The translations under genes and the position numbers were made by a program. Under the pieces are notes generated by a model. It worked only from the letters and a program-made list of their open reading frames with translations. It was not told the origin of the DNA and searched no databases. A DNA stretch of 64,000 bases from Pararhizobium sp. (GTDB taxonomy: Bacteria; Pseudomonadota; Alphaproteobacteria; Rhizobiales; Rhizobiaceae): contig CP051237.1 of assembly GCA_017794825.1 (NCBI GenBank), forward strand, positions 4,420,501 to 4,484,500, read 5' to 3'. Of the stretch, positions 34,680 through 42,419 are shown in pieces; position 1 is the stretch's first letter, and each line of letters begins with the position of its first letter.

Positions 34680-36254
34680 ATGATGAAACTGGGACTTGGA
34701 TTGGCCTGCGCCGCAGCGATTGCGGCGTCTACGGCCCTGACCGCGCCGGCGCTCGCGCAGGACAAGGTGTCGCTTGTCGTCAACACGGTGCAGATTTTCG
34801 GCACCATCGATCCGGCAAAGGTCAACGACTACACGGAATACATGGCGGCGGTGAACCTCTATGACGGTCTGACTACGGTGAGCCCGGAAGGGCAGGTCGT
34901 TCCGCAGCTCGCCGAAAGCTGGGAGGTGTCCGACGACAACAAGACCTACACCTTCAAGCTGAAGCAGGGCGCGACTTTCCAGGACGGCAGCCCGGTCGAG
35001 GCCAAGGACGTCGTCTACACCATGAAGCGTCTGCTCGCGCTCAATGAAGGCCCGTCCTATCTGTTTGCCGACCTGATCGATCCGGACGCCGTCAAGGCGG
35101 TCGACGACATGACGGTCGAAATCACGCTCAACAAGGTCTATTCGCCGTTCCTCACCAACACGCCGCTCATTCTGGTCGTCAATTCGGACCTGCTCGCCGA
35201 ACAGGACGGCGACTGGGCGGAGACCTGGCTCGGTGACAATTCGGCCGGCGCCGGTCCCTACAAACTCGATGGATGGACCCGCGGCGCACAGATGATGCTG
35301 AGCCGCTACGAGGACTATCACGCTGGCTGGCCGAACGAGAAGCCGATCGACGAGCTGCGTTTCGTGGTCACCCGCGACGAGGCGACCGTCAAGGCGCTCG
35401 CCACCAAGGGCGAGCTCGGCATGTCCTCGCAGTATCAGGGCAACGAGACCTACGACGCGATTTCCAAGCTGCCGAACTACAAGATCATCGCCGCCGATAC
35501 GGCGACCGGCTTCTACATCAAGCTCAATAACCAGACTCCGCCCACAGACGACGTGCACATCCGCCGCGCCATCGCCTATGCGATGGACTACGAGACGATC
35601 CGCGACGTCATCTATCCGGGCGGTCAGCTGAACGGCCCGCTGGCGCCTGTCTTCGCCGACGCCTATCTCGACAGCCTTCCGGACACTGTGTTCGATCTCG
35701 AAAAGGCCAGGGAAGAGGTCGCGAAGTCGAAATACGCCGGTTCCGAGCCCATCAAGATCGTACACAGCTACGTCGCCAAGACGGCGTTCGAGGAAGAGAT
35801 CGGCCTGCTGTTCAAGTCGGCGCTGGAAACCATCGGCTTCGAAGTCGAATTGCAGCCCGAGCCCTGGAACCGCATCACTGAACTCGCGGCCTCCGTCGAG
35901 ACGACGCCGAACGCCACCCAGGTCTTCTACGGCCCGACCTACCCGTCGCCGGATTCCGTCTTCTACGTCCAGTACCATTCCCGCGCCAAGGGAACCTGGT
36001 CGTCGATGGAATGGGTAATGGATCCCGAGATCGACGCTTTGATCGACAAGTCGCGCCAGACCACGGACCTTGACGAGCAGAACATGCTCTACAAGGAAAT
36101 CCAGCAGAAGCTCTACGACCGCCAGTCGGACGTCTTCCTGCTGACCCAGAAGAAGCGCTTCGCGGCCAACAAGTGCCTGCAGGGCTACGCCTGGGTTCCG
36201 ATGCAGAGCTGGGACACCGACTTCTCGCGCTTCTGGTGGAACTGCGACCAGTAA
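34680..36254 (+). CDS. ABC transporter substrate-binding protein, family 5 (DppA-like)
   Basis: 524 residues. A signal peptide (MMKLGLGLACAAAIAASTAL, cleaved after APALAQ) precedes a periplasmic family 5 solute-binding fold: YMAAVNLYDGLTTVSPEGQV, LAESWEVSDDNKTYTFKLKQ and HIRRAIAYAMDYETIRD. It would deliver a peptide-like or cyclic-amide ligand to the DppBC-type permeases. The ATG at 34680 follows AAGGAG. It is the last gene of the operon and is followed by a strong terminator. Confidence 0.93.
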   Translation: MMKLGLGLACAAAIAASTALTAPALAQDKVSLVVNTVQIFGTIDPAKVNDYTEYMAAVNLYDGLTTVSPEGQVVPQLAESWEVSDDNKTYTFKLKQGATFQDGSPVEAKDVVYTMKRLLALNEGPSYLFADLIDPDAVKAVDDMTVEITLNKVYSPFLTNTPLILVVNSDLLAEQDGDWAETWLGDNSAGAGPYKLDGWTRGAQMMLSRYEDYHAGWPNEKPIDELRFVVTRDEATVKALATKGELGMSSQYQGNETYDAISKLPNYKIIAADTATGFYIKLNNQTPPTDDVHIRRAIAYAMDYETIRDVIYPGGQLNGPLAPVFADAYLDSLPDTVFDLEKAREEVAKSKYAGSEPIKIVHSYVAKTAFEEEIGLLFKSALETIGFEVELQPEPWNRITELAASVETTPNATQVFYGPTYPSPDSVFYVQYHSRAKGTWSSMEWVMDPEIDALIDKSRQTTDLDEQNMLYKEIQQKLYDRQSDVFLLTQKKRFAANKCLQGYAWVPMQSWDTDFSRFWWNCDQ

Positions 36255-36314
36255 CGACCTTCCTGCAAAGGGTTCCCTCCGGACGTTGTCTCCCTGACGC
36301 CCGGCAACTGAGCG

Positions 36315-36343
36315 CCCCCGTTCCGTGTGAGCGGGGGTTTTTT
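36315..36343 (+). terminator. Intrinsic terminator of the ABC/hydantoinase operon
   Basis: CCCCCG and CGGGGG pair across an 11-base loop (TTCCGTGTGAG) and are followed by TTTTTT, 60 bases after the binding-protein stop. A typical rho-independent terminator. Confidence 0.85.
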
Positions 36344-36404
36344 CTTGGCCACGCCACAAATGCTTTCGCTGCAATTCCTGCGTCCGCCATCGTCCGATTG
36401 TTAA

Positions 36405-36422
36405 CTGTCACAGTTCTGTCAT
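36405..36422 (+). promoter_or_regulatory. Pho-box-like direct repeat
   Basis: CTGTCAC-AGTT-CTGTCAT: two 7-base repeats separated by 4 bases, matching the PhoB consensus CTGTCAT-N4-CTGTCAC known from rhizobia and enterics. It lies 92 bases upstream of the binding-protein ATG, after the preceding terminator. I could not identify a convincing -10. Confidence 0.6.
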
Positions 36423-36513
36423 GAATCCGCAATCAAAGTGACAACGCATGCGCCTAAGAGCGCTACAGCACGTCCGTACTGAACGTGTCCATCCAACATC
36501 TGGAGGATCCGCC

Positions 36514-37641
36514 ATGATCATTTCACGTCGCCGGCTCATGCAAGGCGCCACCGCGGCCGGAGCTTTTGTCGCCGCGCCCGCAATTCTGAAGTCGCACGAT
36601 GCGCTCGCGTCGTCCGGCCAGGTCAACGTCTTCGCCTGGGGCGACTACATCCAGCCGAACATGATCGAACTGTTCGAAAAGGACACGGGCATCAAGATCA
36701 ACCTGTCGACCTTCGGCTCCAACGACGAGGCGACGCAGAAGCTGAAAGCCGCCGGCGGCAAAGGCTTCGACGTCATCTTCCCGTCCGTCACCAACGGCAA
36801 CAACTACTATCCGGACGACCTTCTGCAGCCGCTCGACGAGGAAAAGCTCGTCAACGCCGGCAATCTCATTCCCTCGATGGTGCGCGATTCCGTCACGCTC
36901 GGCGCGACCTATCGCGGCAAGCGCTACCTGATGCCGTTCGACTGGGGCACGGAAGCCATCACATTCGATTCCGCTGCGTTCGATCTGAGCGACGCCGATG
37001 TGTCCTTCGGCGCCATGTGGACGCCGGAAGCAGCCGGCAAGACCACCTTCCGTCAGAAGTCCGGCCTGATCGGCGTCGGTCTCTATCTCAATTCCATCGG
37101 CGAGCTCGAATCCGATCGCATGCTGGACGTCTACAAGACGGAAGACGACGCGCGCCGCGTCTTCTCCGCCTGCGCCGACTTCATCATCGCGCATAAGGGC
37201 AATATCGCCGCCTTCTGGAACAATGCGACGGAAGCCACCAACGCCTTCAAGCAGGCCGGCGCCGCGATCGGCCAGACCTGGGACACGACCGGACTTCTGC
37301 TCAGCCGCGAAGACGCGAAGTGGAAGTATCGCATGCCCAAGGAAGGCGGCATCACCTGGATGGACTCGATCGGCATGCCGTCCGGCGCCGAGAATGTCGA
37401 GCAGGGCTACGCTTTCATCAACGCGATGTTCACGCCGGTAATGGGGGGCCTTCTTTCCAAAAACACCGGTTACAACTCCGCCGTAGCCGGCGCCGCGGAA
37501 CATGCGGGCGAGGAATACAAGAAGCAGTTCACCGAAGTCTACAACGCCGACAATCTCGCCAATCTCTGGTGGTGGCAGGCGGACAAGCCCTGGAGCACGC
37601 CGGTGATTCAGGAGTTTGTCGACAAGATCACCAACGCCTGA
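36514..37641 (+). CDS. Spermidine/putrescine-type ABC substrate-binding protein
   Basis: 375 residues. The N-terminus SRRRLMQGATAAGAFVAAPA is a twin-arginine-like signal, then a PotD-type periplasmic fold: VNVFAWGDYIQPNMIELFEK, GFDVIFPSVTNGNNYYPD, YLMPFDWGTEAITFD and INAMFTPVMGGLLSKNTGYN. Start chosen at 36514 with GGAGG 10-14 bases upstream. First gene of a four-gene transporter operon plus an orphan gene. The ligand may be a polyamine, but related proteins bind other amines or phosphonates, and the Pho-box upstream keeps a phosphorus-containing ligand possible. Confidence 0.9.
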   Translation: MIISRRRLMQGATAAGAFVAAPAILKSHDALASSGQVNVFAWGDYIQPNMIELFEKDTGIKINLSTFGSNDEATQKLKAAGGKGFDVIFPSVTNGNNYYPDDLLQPLDEEKLVNAGNLIPSMVRDSVTLGATYRGKRYLMPFDWGTEAITFDSAAFDLSDADVSFGAMWTPEAAGKTTFRQKSGLIGVGLYLNSIGELESDRMLDVYKTEDDARRVFSACADFIIAHKGNIAAFWNNATEATNAFKQAGAAIGQTWDTTGLLLSREDAKWKYRMPKEGGITWMDSIGMPSGAENVEQGYAFINAMFTPVMGGLLSKNTGYNSAVAGAAEHAGEEYKKQFTEVYNADNLANLWWWQADKPWSTPVIQEFVDKITNA

Positions 37642-37663
37642 ACGGGCGCGTGACATCAAGCAG

Positions 37664-37682
37664 GGCCGCGATGATCGCGGCC
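37664..37682 (+). other. Intra-operon hairpin after the binding-protein gene
   Basis: GGCCGCGA-TGA-TCGCGGCC, a perfect 8-base stem between the binding-protein and ATPase genes with no T-run. Such hairpins commonly protect the upstream mRNA so that the binding protein is made in excess. Confidence 0.6.
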
Positions 37683-37699
37683 TTGCCGTTTGACAGGGT

Positions 37700-38818
37700 A
37701 TGACGATGCGCGGACAGGACGTATTTCTCGACGGCGTGAAGATGACCTACCCGAACGGGTTCACCGCCGTCCACGAAACCGAACTGATGATCAATGCGGG
37801 CGAGTTCTTCTCGATCCTCGGTTCGTCAGGCTGCGGCAAGACGACCATCCTCAGAATGATTTCCGGGTTTCTCGATCCCACGGCTGGCGCGATTTCCATC
37901 GGCGGCGTGAAGATGAACGGGATCGGACCAAACAGGCGGCCGACCGCGCTGATTTTCCAGAACCTCGCCCTGTTTCCGCTGATGCCGGTCTGGGAAAACG
38001 TCGCTTTCGGACTTGAAGCGCGCGGCGTGCCCAAGGCAAAGCGTCGGCAGCGCGCCGAGGAGCTTCTGGAACTGGTCGCCCTCTACGGCCAGGCCGACAA
38101 GATGCCGACGGAACTCTCCGGCGGCCAGCGCCAGCGCGTTGCCGTCGCCCGGGCCCTGGCGGTGGAGCCTGCCGTGCTGCTGCTCGACGAGCCGCTCTCC
38201 GCGCTCGATCTGAAGCTGCGCCAGCACATGCGCGCCGAACTGAAGGAAATCCAGCGCAAGACGAGCGTCACCTTCATCTACATCACGCACGACCAGGGCG
38301 AGGCGCTCGCCATGTCCGACAGGGTCGCGGTTATGAACGAGGGGCGCATCGAGCAGGTGGCCACGGCCGACGAGATCTACAACCGGCCGCAGACGCCGTT
38401 CACCGCCACCTTTGTCGGCGAGCAGAACGTGTTTACCGGCAAGGTCACCTCGGCCGTCGGAAACGAGGTCGCGGTCGAAACCCGTCACGGCACGCTCTAC
38501 GGCGTCAATCGCAACGACCTCGCGGTCGGCGACGAGGCGCTCGTCATGGTGCGGCCGGAGCGGATCGGTCTGCTCAACGGCGAAGCCGGCGACCCGGAAA
38601 AGATGGTGCAGCTGAACACGCTGTCGGCCCGCCTGCAGCGGCGCGACCTCGAAGGCGCGCTGATCAATCTCTATTTGACGGCCGGCGAAAACGATATTCA
38701 CGTCAACATGCACAATACAGGCGACGAAGCTTCCTTCGCGGACGAGATGAAGCTCGCCTTCCGGCATCGCGATACGGTCATCATGCGGCCGGGCTCCATC
38801 GCCAGGGATCGGGCCTGA
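37700..38818 (+). CDS. ABC transporter ATPase (PotA-like)
   Basis: 372 residues. Walker A LGSSGCGKTTIL, signature LSGGQRQRVAVA, Walker B VLLLDEPLSALD, switch His in YITHDQGEA. The C-terminal ~130 residues (FVGEQNVFTGKV onward, with VRPERIGLL) form the TOBE regulatory domain typical of PotA/UgpC-type ATPases. The ATG at 37700 is 58 bases after the binding-protein stop. The next gene starts 3 bases after its stop. Confidence 0.92.
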   Translation: MTMRGQDVFLDGVKMTYPNGFTAVHETELMINAGEFFSILGSSGCGKTTILRMISGFLDPTAGAISIGGVKMNGIGPNRRPTALIFQNLALFPLMPVWENVAFGLEARGVPKAKRRQRAEELLELVALYGQADKMPTELSGGQRQRVAVARALAVEPAVLLLDEPLSALDLKLRQHMRAELKEIQRKTSVTFIYITHDQGEALAMSDRVAVMNEGRIEQVATADEIYNRPQTPFTATFVGEQNVFTGKVTSAVGNEVAVETRHGTLYGVNRNDLAVGDEALVMVRPERIGLLNGEAGDPEKMVQLNTLSARLQRRDLEGALINLYLTAGENDIHVNMHNTGDEASFADEMKLAFRHRDTVIMRPGSIARDRA

Positions 38819-38821
38819 GCG

Positions 38822-40012
38822 ATGGGCGAACTCGTCCGCTCCTACGGCAAGGGACTGACCACGATCTTTGTCGGTTTCGTGGCCCTCTGGATCCTGCTGA
38901 TGATCGTCGTGCCGCAAATCACCATGATCGACAGGGCTTTCACCTACGAGGATCGCGGCGGCGAAACGGCGATGCTCGCAATCGAGATCAACCGGGCCTA
39001 CACGAAACGGTTCCAGCTGGAGCAGCAGGTTCAGCAGGCGGAGAACGCAGCCGATGCGGATACAGGGTTGTCCGCGCCGTCCGTATCGGCGCCGTCTGTC
39101 GGCGCGCCTTCGGCCACAACCCCGTCGGCCGGCGGGTTGCCGCAGCCTTCCGCCGGTGGCGTCGCCAACGGGCAGGCTGACGTCGAGGCGCTGGAAGCCG
39201 AAATCGCGGAACTGACTGCGAAGATCGAGGAGCTCGAAGCGCTCGAAGAGCAGTCCACCGGCGAAGCCGGCGTGCAGGCCGAATATTCGCTCAGGAACTT
39301 CACCACGATGAGCGGCATTCACTTCCAGATCTTCGTGATGACGCTTGTCTACGCCTTCTGCGTGACGATCCTGTCTTTCCTGATCTGCTATCCGGTGGCC
39401 TTCGTCATCGCCACCACGACCAATCGCAACCGGCTGGCCCTGATGATGCTTGGTCTGGTGATCCCCTATGCGATCAACGAGCTTCTGCGCATCTTTTCCT
39501 GGATCATGATCCTCGAAAAGAACGGCATCCTGAATTCGTTCCTCAGTTTCATCGGCATCATCGATATCGACGCCGGTGAGGGGATCCGCTTCGTCGCGTC
39601 GAACGGCGCGGTGTTCACTGTCATGGTCTACGCCTATGTGCTGTTCATGGTGTTTCCGATCTACAACACCATCGACACGCTGGACAAAAACCAGATCGAG
39701 GCGGCGCGTGATCTCGGCGCATCGGCGTGGAAGATCCATACCCGCGTCGTCATTCCGCACGCCAAGCCCGGCATCGCCGTCGGGTCGATCATGACCTTCA
39801 TGCTCTCGGCGGGCTCCATCGCCGTGCCTGAGATCGTCGGCCGCGGCCTGCATCCGGACTGGTTCTCGCAGCTCATCTATCGGCGGTTCTTCGAAGCGGA
39901 CGCCTGGAACCAGGGGTCGGCCTATTCGCTGGCGCTGCTCGTCGCCTGCATTGCCTTCATCTTCGCTACAATGGCGCTCTTCAAGGTTGGCGTCAGGGAT
40001 ATCGCGAAATGA
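38822..40012 (+). CDS. ABC permease (PotB-like) with a large periplasmic insert
   Basis: 396 residues, about 100 more than ordinary PotB permeases. After the first membrane helix (IFVGFVALWILLMIVVPQIT) comes a ~120-residue insert (residues ~45-160): a Pro/Ser/Ala stretch with imperfect APSV/APSA repeats, then a charged coiled coil (DVEALEAEIAELTAKIEELE). The normal permease core follows with FQIFVMTLVYAFCVTILSFL and the EAA loop NQIEAARDLGASAWKIHTRV. The frame is continuous, so the insert is real and probably periplasmic. Overlaps the next permease by 4 bases. Confidence 0.9.
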   Translation: MGELVRSYGKGLTTIFVGFVALWILLMIVVPQITMIDRAFTYEDRGGETAMLAIEINRAYTKRFQLEQQVQQAENAADADTGLSAPSVSAPSVGAPSATTPSAGGLPQPSAGGVANGQADVEALEAEIAELTAKIEELEALEEQSTGEAGVQAEYSLRNFTTMSGIHFQIFVMTLVYAFCVTILSFLICYPVAFVIATTTNRNRLALMMLGLVIPYAINELLRIFSWIMILEKNGILNSFLSFIGIIDIDAGEGIRFVASNGAVFTVMVYAYVLFMVFPIYNTIDTLDKNQIEAARDLGASAWKIHTRVVIPHAKPGIAVGSIMTFMLSAGSIAVPEIVGRGLHPDWFSQLIYRRFFEADAWNQGSAYSLALLVACIAFIFATMALFKVGVRDIAK

Positions 40013-40854
40013 GCGTTGCGACCGGGACAGACCCGATAGGCGTGAAGCATTCCGGTGCGCAACCGCGCGTCGAGCGCGACTGGGCGAACGCCATTCTCAA
40101 CGGCTACGTGATGGTGTTCTTCGCCGTCATGTTCCTGCCTCTGCTGTTCATGATCGCTGCCGCCTTCAACGCCTCGCCGACGCCCTCCATCACGGACTGG
40201 CAAGGCTTTACGCTGCGCTGGTTCCGGGAATTGCCGAACGACCAGCGGATGATCCAGGGGCTGTGGCACTCGCTGATCATCGCCGCCGGCGTCATCGTCA
40301 TATCCATTCCCCTGGGCCTGTCAGGCGCTTTCATCCTCACCCGCATGCGCTCGCGCGGATCGTCGCTGCTCTACACGGTGCTGGTCTCGCCGGTGCTTGT
40401 TCCCGGCATCATTCTCGGAGTCACGACAATGATCTTCTGGCGCGATTTCTTCGGGGTTCAGGCGGGGCTTTTCACGGCGATGGCAGCCCAATCCTCCTTC
40501 ATCGCCTCCTATTGCATGCTCATGTTCATGGCGCGTCTGCAGCGCCAGGACCGGGTGCTCGAGGAGGCGGCGCTCGATCTCGGGGCTTCGCCGGTCATGG
40601 TCTTCCGCCGCATCACTTTGCCGTTCCTGATGCCGACGATCCTCACGGCCTGCGTCATCGCCTTCCTACAGTCGATCGAAAACTACAACACGACCTTCTT
40701 CGCGATCGGCGGGTCGTGGACGCTGGTCACCGAAATCGGAAGCCGCATGCGGTTCGGTCTGTCGCCGATGATCAACGCGATCGGCGTCATCTTCGTCGCC
40801 ATCACCATCATTGTTGCCGTGACCCATACGGTTGTGACAAGAAAGCGGGCATGA
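40009..40854 (+). CDS. ABC permease (PotC-like)
   Basis: 281 residues with six membrane segments and standard length: VMVFFAVMFLPLLFMIAAAF as first helix, LGLSGAFILTRMR, the EAA loop RVLEEAALDLGASPVMVFRR. Pairs with the preceding permease. ATGA overlaps couple it on both sides: with PotB-like at 40009-40012 and with the orphan gene at 40851-40854. Confidence 0.92.
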   Translation: MSVATGTDPIGVKHSGAQPRVERDWANAILNGYVMVFFAVMFLPLLFMIAAAFNASPTPSITDWQGFTLRWFRELPNDQRMIQGLWHSLIIAAGVIVISIPLGLSGAFILTRMRSRGSSLLYTVLVSPVLVPGIILGVTTMIFWRDFFGVQAGLFTAMAAQSSFIASYCMLMFMARLQRQDRVLEEAALDLGASPVMVFRRITLPFLMPTILTACVIAFLQSIENYNTTFFAIGGSWTLVTEIGSRMRFGLSPMINAIGVIFVAITIIVAVTHTVVTRKRA

Positions 40855-41552
40855 AGATCCGCTTTGCCTGCCTGCCCGGTTACGAAGCCATTCTGCCCAA
40901 ACCATCGCTTGCTTCCGGCGCCCTGCCGGACTGGTTGAAGGCGATGCCGGCGACGGCGGCGAGCAGCGTTCTGCTTGAGGCGGAGGTGCGCACGGTCAAG
41001 CAGTGCCCGCCCTTCGTCGACGTCATGCAAAGCGGAATCCTGTTTCCGCTCGCTGCGGATGTTACGGTGGAGAACGGTGAATTTTCCTGGAACTGGGACG
41101 CGCCTTCATCGAATAGCCGGATGACCCGTTCGCCGATCGGCGTACATGCGCCGGAGCAGGCGAGGGGCCTGCCCGGCGCGCCGTCCGGCCAGTTCGTCGT
41201 CAAGTTCAACAATTTCTGGACCGTGGAACTGCCGGAAGGCTGGTCGATGCTGTTCACGCATCCCGCCAACCGCACGGACCTGCCGTTTCACACATTCTCC
41301 GGTGTCGTCGACTGCGACCGCTGGATATCGGGTCACGTCCATTTCCCCGCGGTGTGGACCGATCCGGAGTTTGACGGAACCCTGCCGGCCGGCACGCCCG
41401 TGGCGCAGGGCTGGCCGGTCAAGCGCGAAAACCTCGAACTCGAATTCGCCGAGATGGATGCGGAAGAACTGGCCAAACACGAGACCGTGCAGGATGCTCT
41501 CGGAGAGCGGGCAGGAGTCTATCGCAAGGATTTCCGGGCGCGGCGGAAATGA
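40851..41552 (+). CDS. Uncharacterised protein coupled to the pot-like operon
   Basis: 233 residues, soluble, no signal peptide or membrane helix. I do not recognise it with certainty; a resemblance to DUF6065-like proteins is possible. Readable segments: KQCPPFVDVMQSGILFPLAA, VKFNNFWTVELPEGWSMLFT, PANRTDLPFHTFSGVVDCD, HFPAVWTDPEFDGTLPAGTP. The abundance of Trp, Phe, Pro and His and the FHTFSGVVD core look like a ligand-binding or oxygenase-related fold, but no catalytic motif is definite. Its start overlaps the permease stop (ATGA), so its product should relate to what the transporter imports. Confidence 0.75.
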   Translation: MKIRFACLPGYEAILPKPSLASGALPDWLKAMPATAASSVLLEAEVRTVKQCPPFVDVMQSGILFPLAADVTVENGEFSWNWDAPSSNSRMTRSPIGVHAPEQARGLPGAPSGQFVVKFNNFWTVELPEGWSMLFTHPANRTDLPFHTFSGVVDCDRWISGHVHFPAVWTDPEFDGTLPAGTPVAQGWPVKRENLELEFAEMDAEELAKHETVQDALGERAGVYRKDFRARRK

Positions 41553-41691
41553 TGCCGGTGCCGGAATGCGCCAGTGCGTCTATCCGCAAGGTTGCTGCGT
41601 TTCCCACCGCACGGAGGTGCGGATCGCTGGGTCCTGGCTCAAGGTCAGGATGATGGATAAATGGCTGAATTTTTTATAATAAACACCCTCA

Positions 41692-41735
41692 TGGCGGACT
41701 TGATCCGCCATCCAGCAGCGCCGTGTCCACGGCGC
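41692..41735. repeat. Tandem-hairpin palindromic repeat, third copy
   Basis: Hairpin 1 TGGCGGA-CTTGA-TCCGCCA (41692-41710), linker TCCAGCA, hairpin 2 GCGCCGT-GTCC-ACGGCGC (41718-41735). It is preceded by CCCTC as in the copies near 6.9-7.1 kb. Sequence differs from those copies, but the pairing is kept. It lies between convergent transcription units. Confidence 0.78.
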
Positions 41736-41746
41736 GCAAGGAGAAA

Positions 41747-42385
41747 TCATCCGGAAGTCCGAACAGGCTTCACCTCAAGCGAGATCCGCCCCCTGGATCC
41801 CTGCGTCAGGATCTTCAAATTATCCGCGGCGTTGGCCTGCGTCTGCTGCCTTTCTTCAAGAAGCGCGCGGCAACCCTTGATGTCGCCGGTGTCCCGGCGG
41901 GCGATGGCGAGGCTGCGCGAGGACAGGTCGGAAGGCGCGGCGGCGTGCGCCGCTGACAACAGGCGCAGAGCCTCGTCCGGTTTGCCCAGAGCCAGCTTCG
42001 CATTGCCGAGATTGAGCGTCGCATCCGCGTCGTTCGGCTGGTTTTGCAAGTAAACCTCGAGAAGTGCGGCGGCCTGCGCCGCGTCGCCCGTCTCCAGCAG
42101 CACGGATGCAAGTTCGAACCGGGCGTTGTCGTGATCGGGGTCGCGTTTGAGCGTCTTTCGAAAGCCGTTCGCTGCTTCCCCGTCTCTGTTCAGGCGCCTC
42201 AGAACAAGGGCGCGATTGTAGTGAAGCGCCGCATGGTCCGGCATCGCGGCAAGCAGGCTGTCACAGGCTTTCAACGCCCTTGGCCAGTCCTGTCGGGCGA
42301 GCGCCTCCTGCATCTGCCGGGCGAGCCCGTTCACATCCTGTTTCAAGCGTCTGCGTCTCCGAAATCCTTTGGCGGGCGCATTCAA
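41747..42385 (-). CDS. TPR-repeat protein
   Basis: 212 residues made of tetratricopeptide repeats: RQDWPRALKACDSLLAAMPD, AALHYNRALVLRRLNRDGEA, NARFELASVLLETGDAAQAA and ATLNLGNAKLALGKPDEALR. The N-terminus is basic (FRRRRRLKQD); no signal peptide. It is the last gene of the minus-strand operon, 34 bases after the kinase-like gene. The start is uncertain: a TTG at 42385 without a strong ribosome site; an internal ATG at 42313 is an alternative. Role: protein interaction, otherwise unknown. Confidence 0.75.
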   Translation of the reverse strand: MNAPAKGFRRRRRLKQDVNGLARQMQEALARQDWPRALKACDSLLAAMPDHAALHYNRALVLRRLNRDGEAANGFRKTLKRDPDHDNARFELASVLLETGDAAQAAALLEVYLQNQPNDADATLNLGNAKLALGKPDEALRLLSAAHAAAPSDLSSRSLAIARRDTGDIKGCRALLEERQQTQANAADNLKILTQGSRGRISLEVKPVRTSG

Positions 42386-42419
42386 ACGTGAACTCGATGC
42401 AGAATCCAGTCAGAAACCG

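Noticed and set aside
34455..36374. Minus-strand open frame of 639 codons over the DppA-like gene
   Set aside because: Antisense to a full solute-binding protein with signal peptide; no ribosome site and no recognisable domain.
37826..39853. Long minus-strand open frame (675 codons) antisense to the ABC genes
   Set aside because: It lies opposite clear ATPase and permease genes, has Arg/His/Asp-rich shadow composition and no family motif. It is a by-product of GC-rich codon use.
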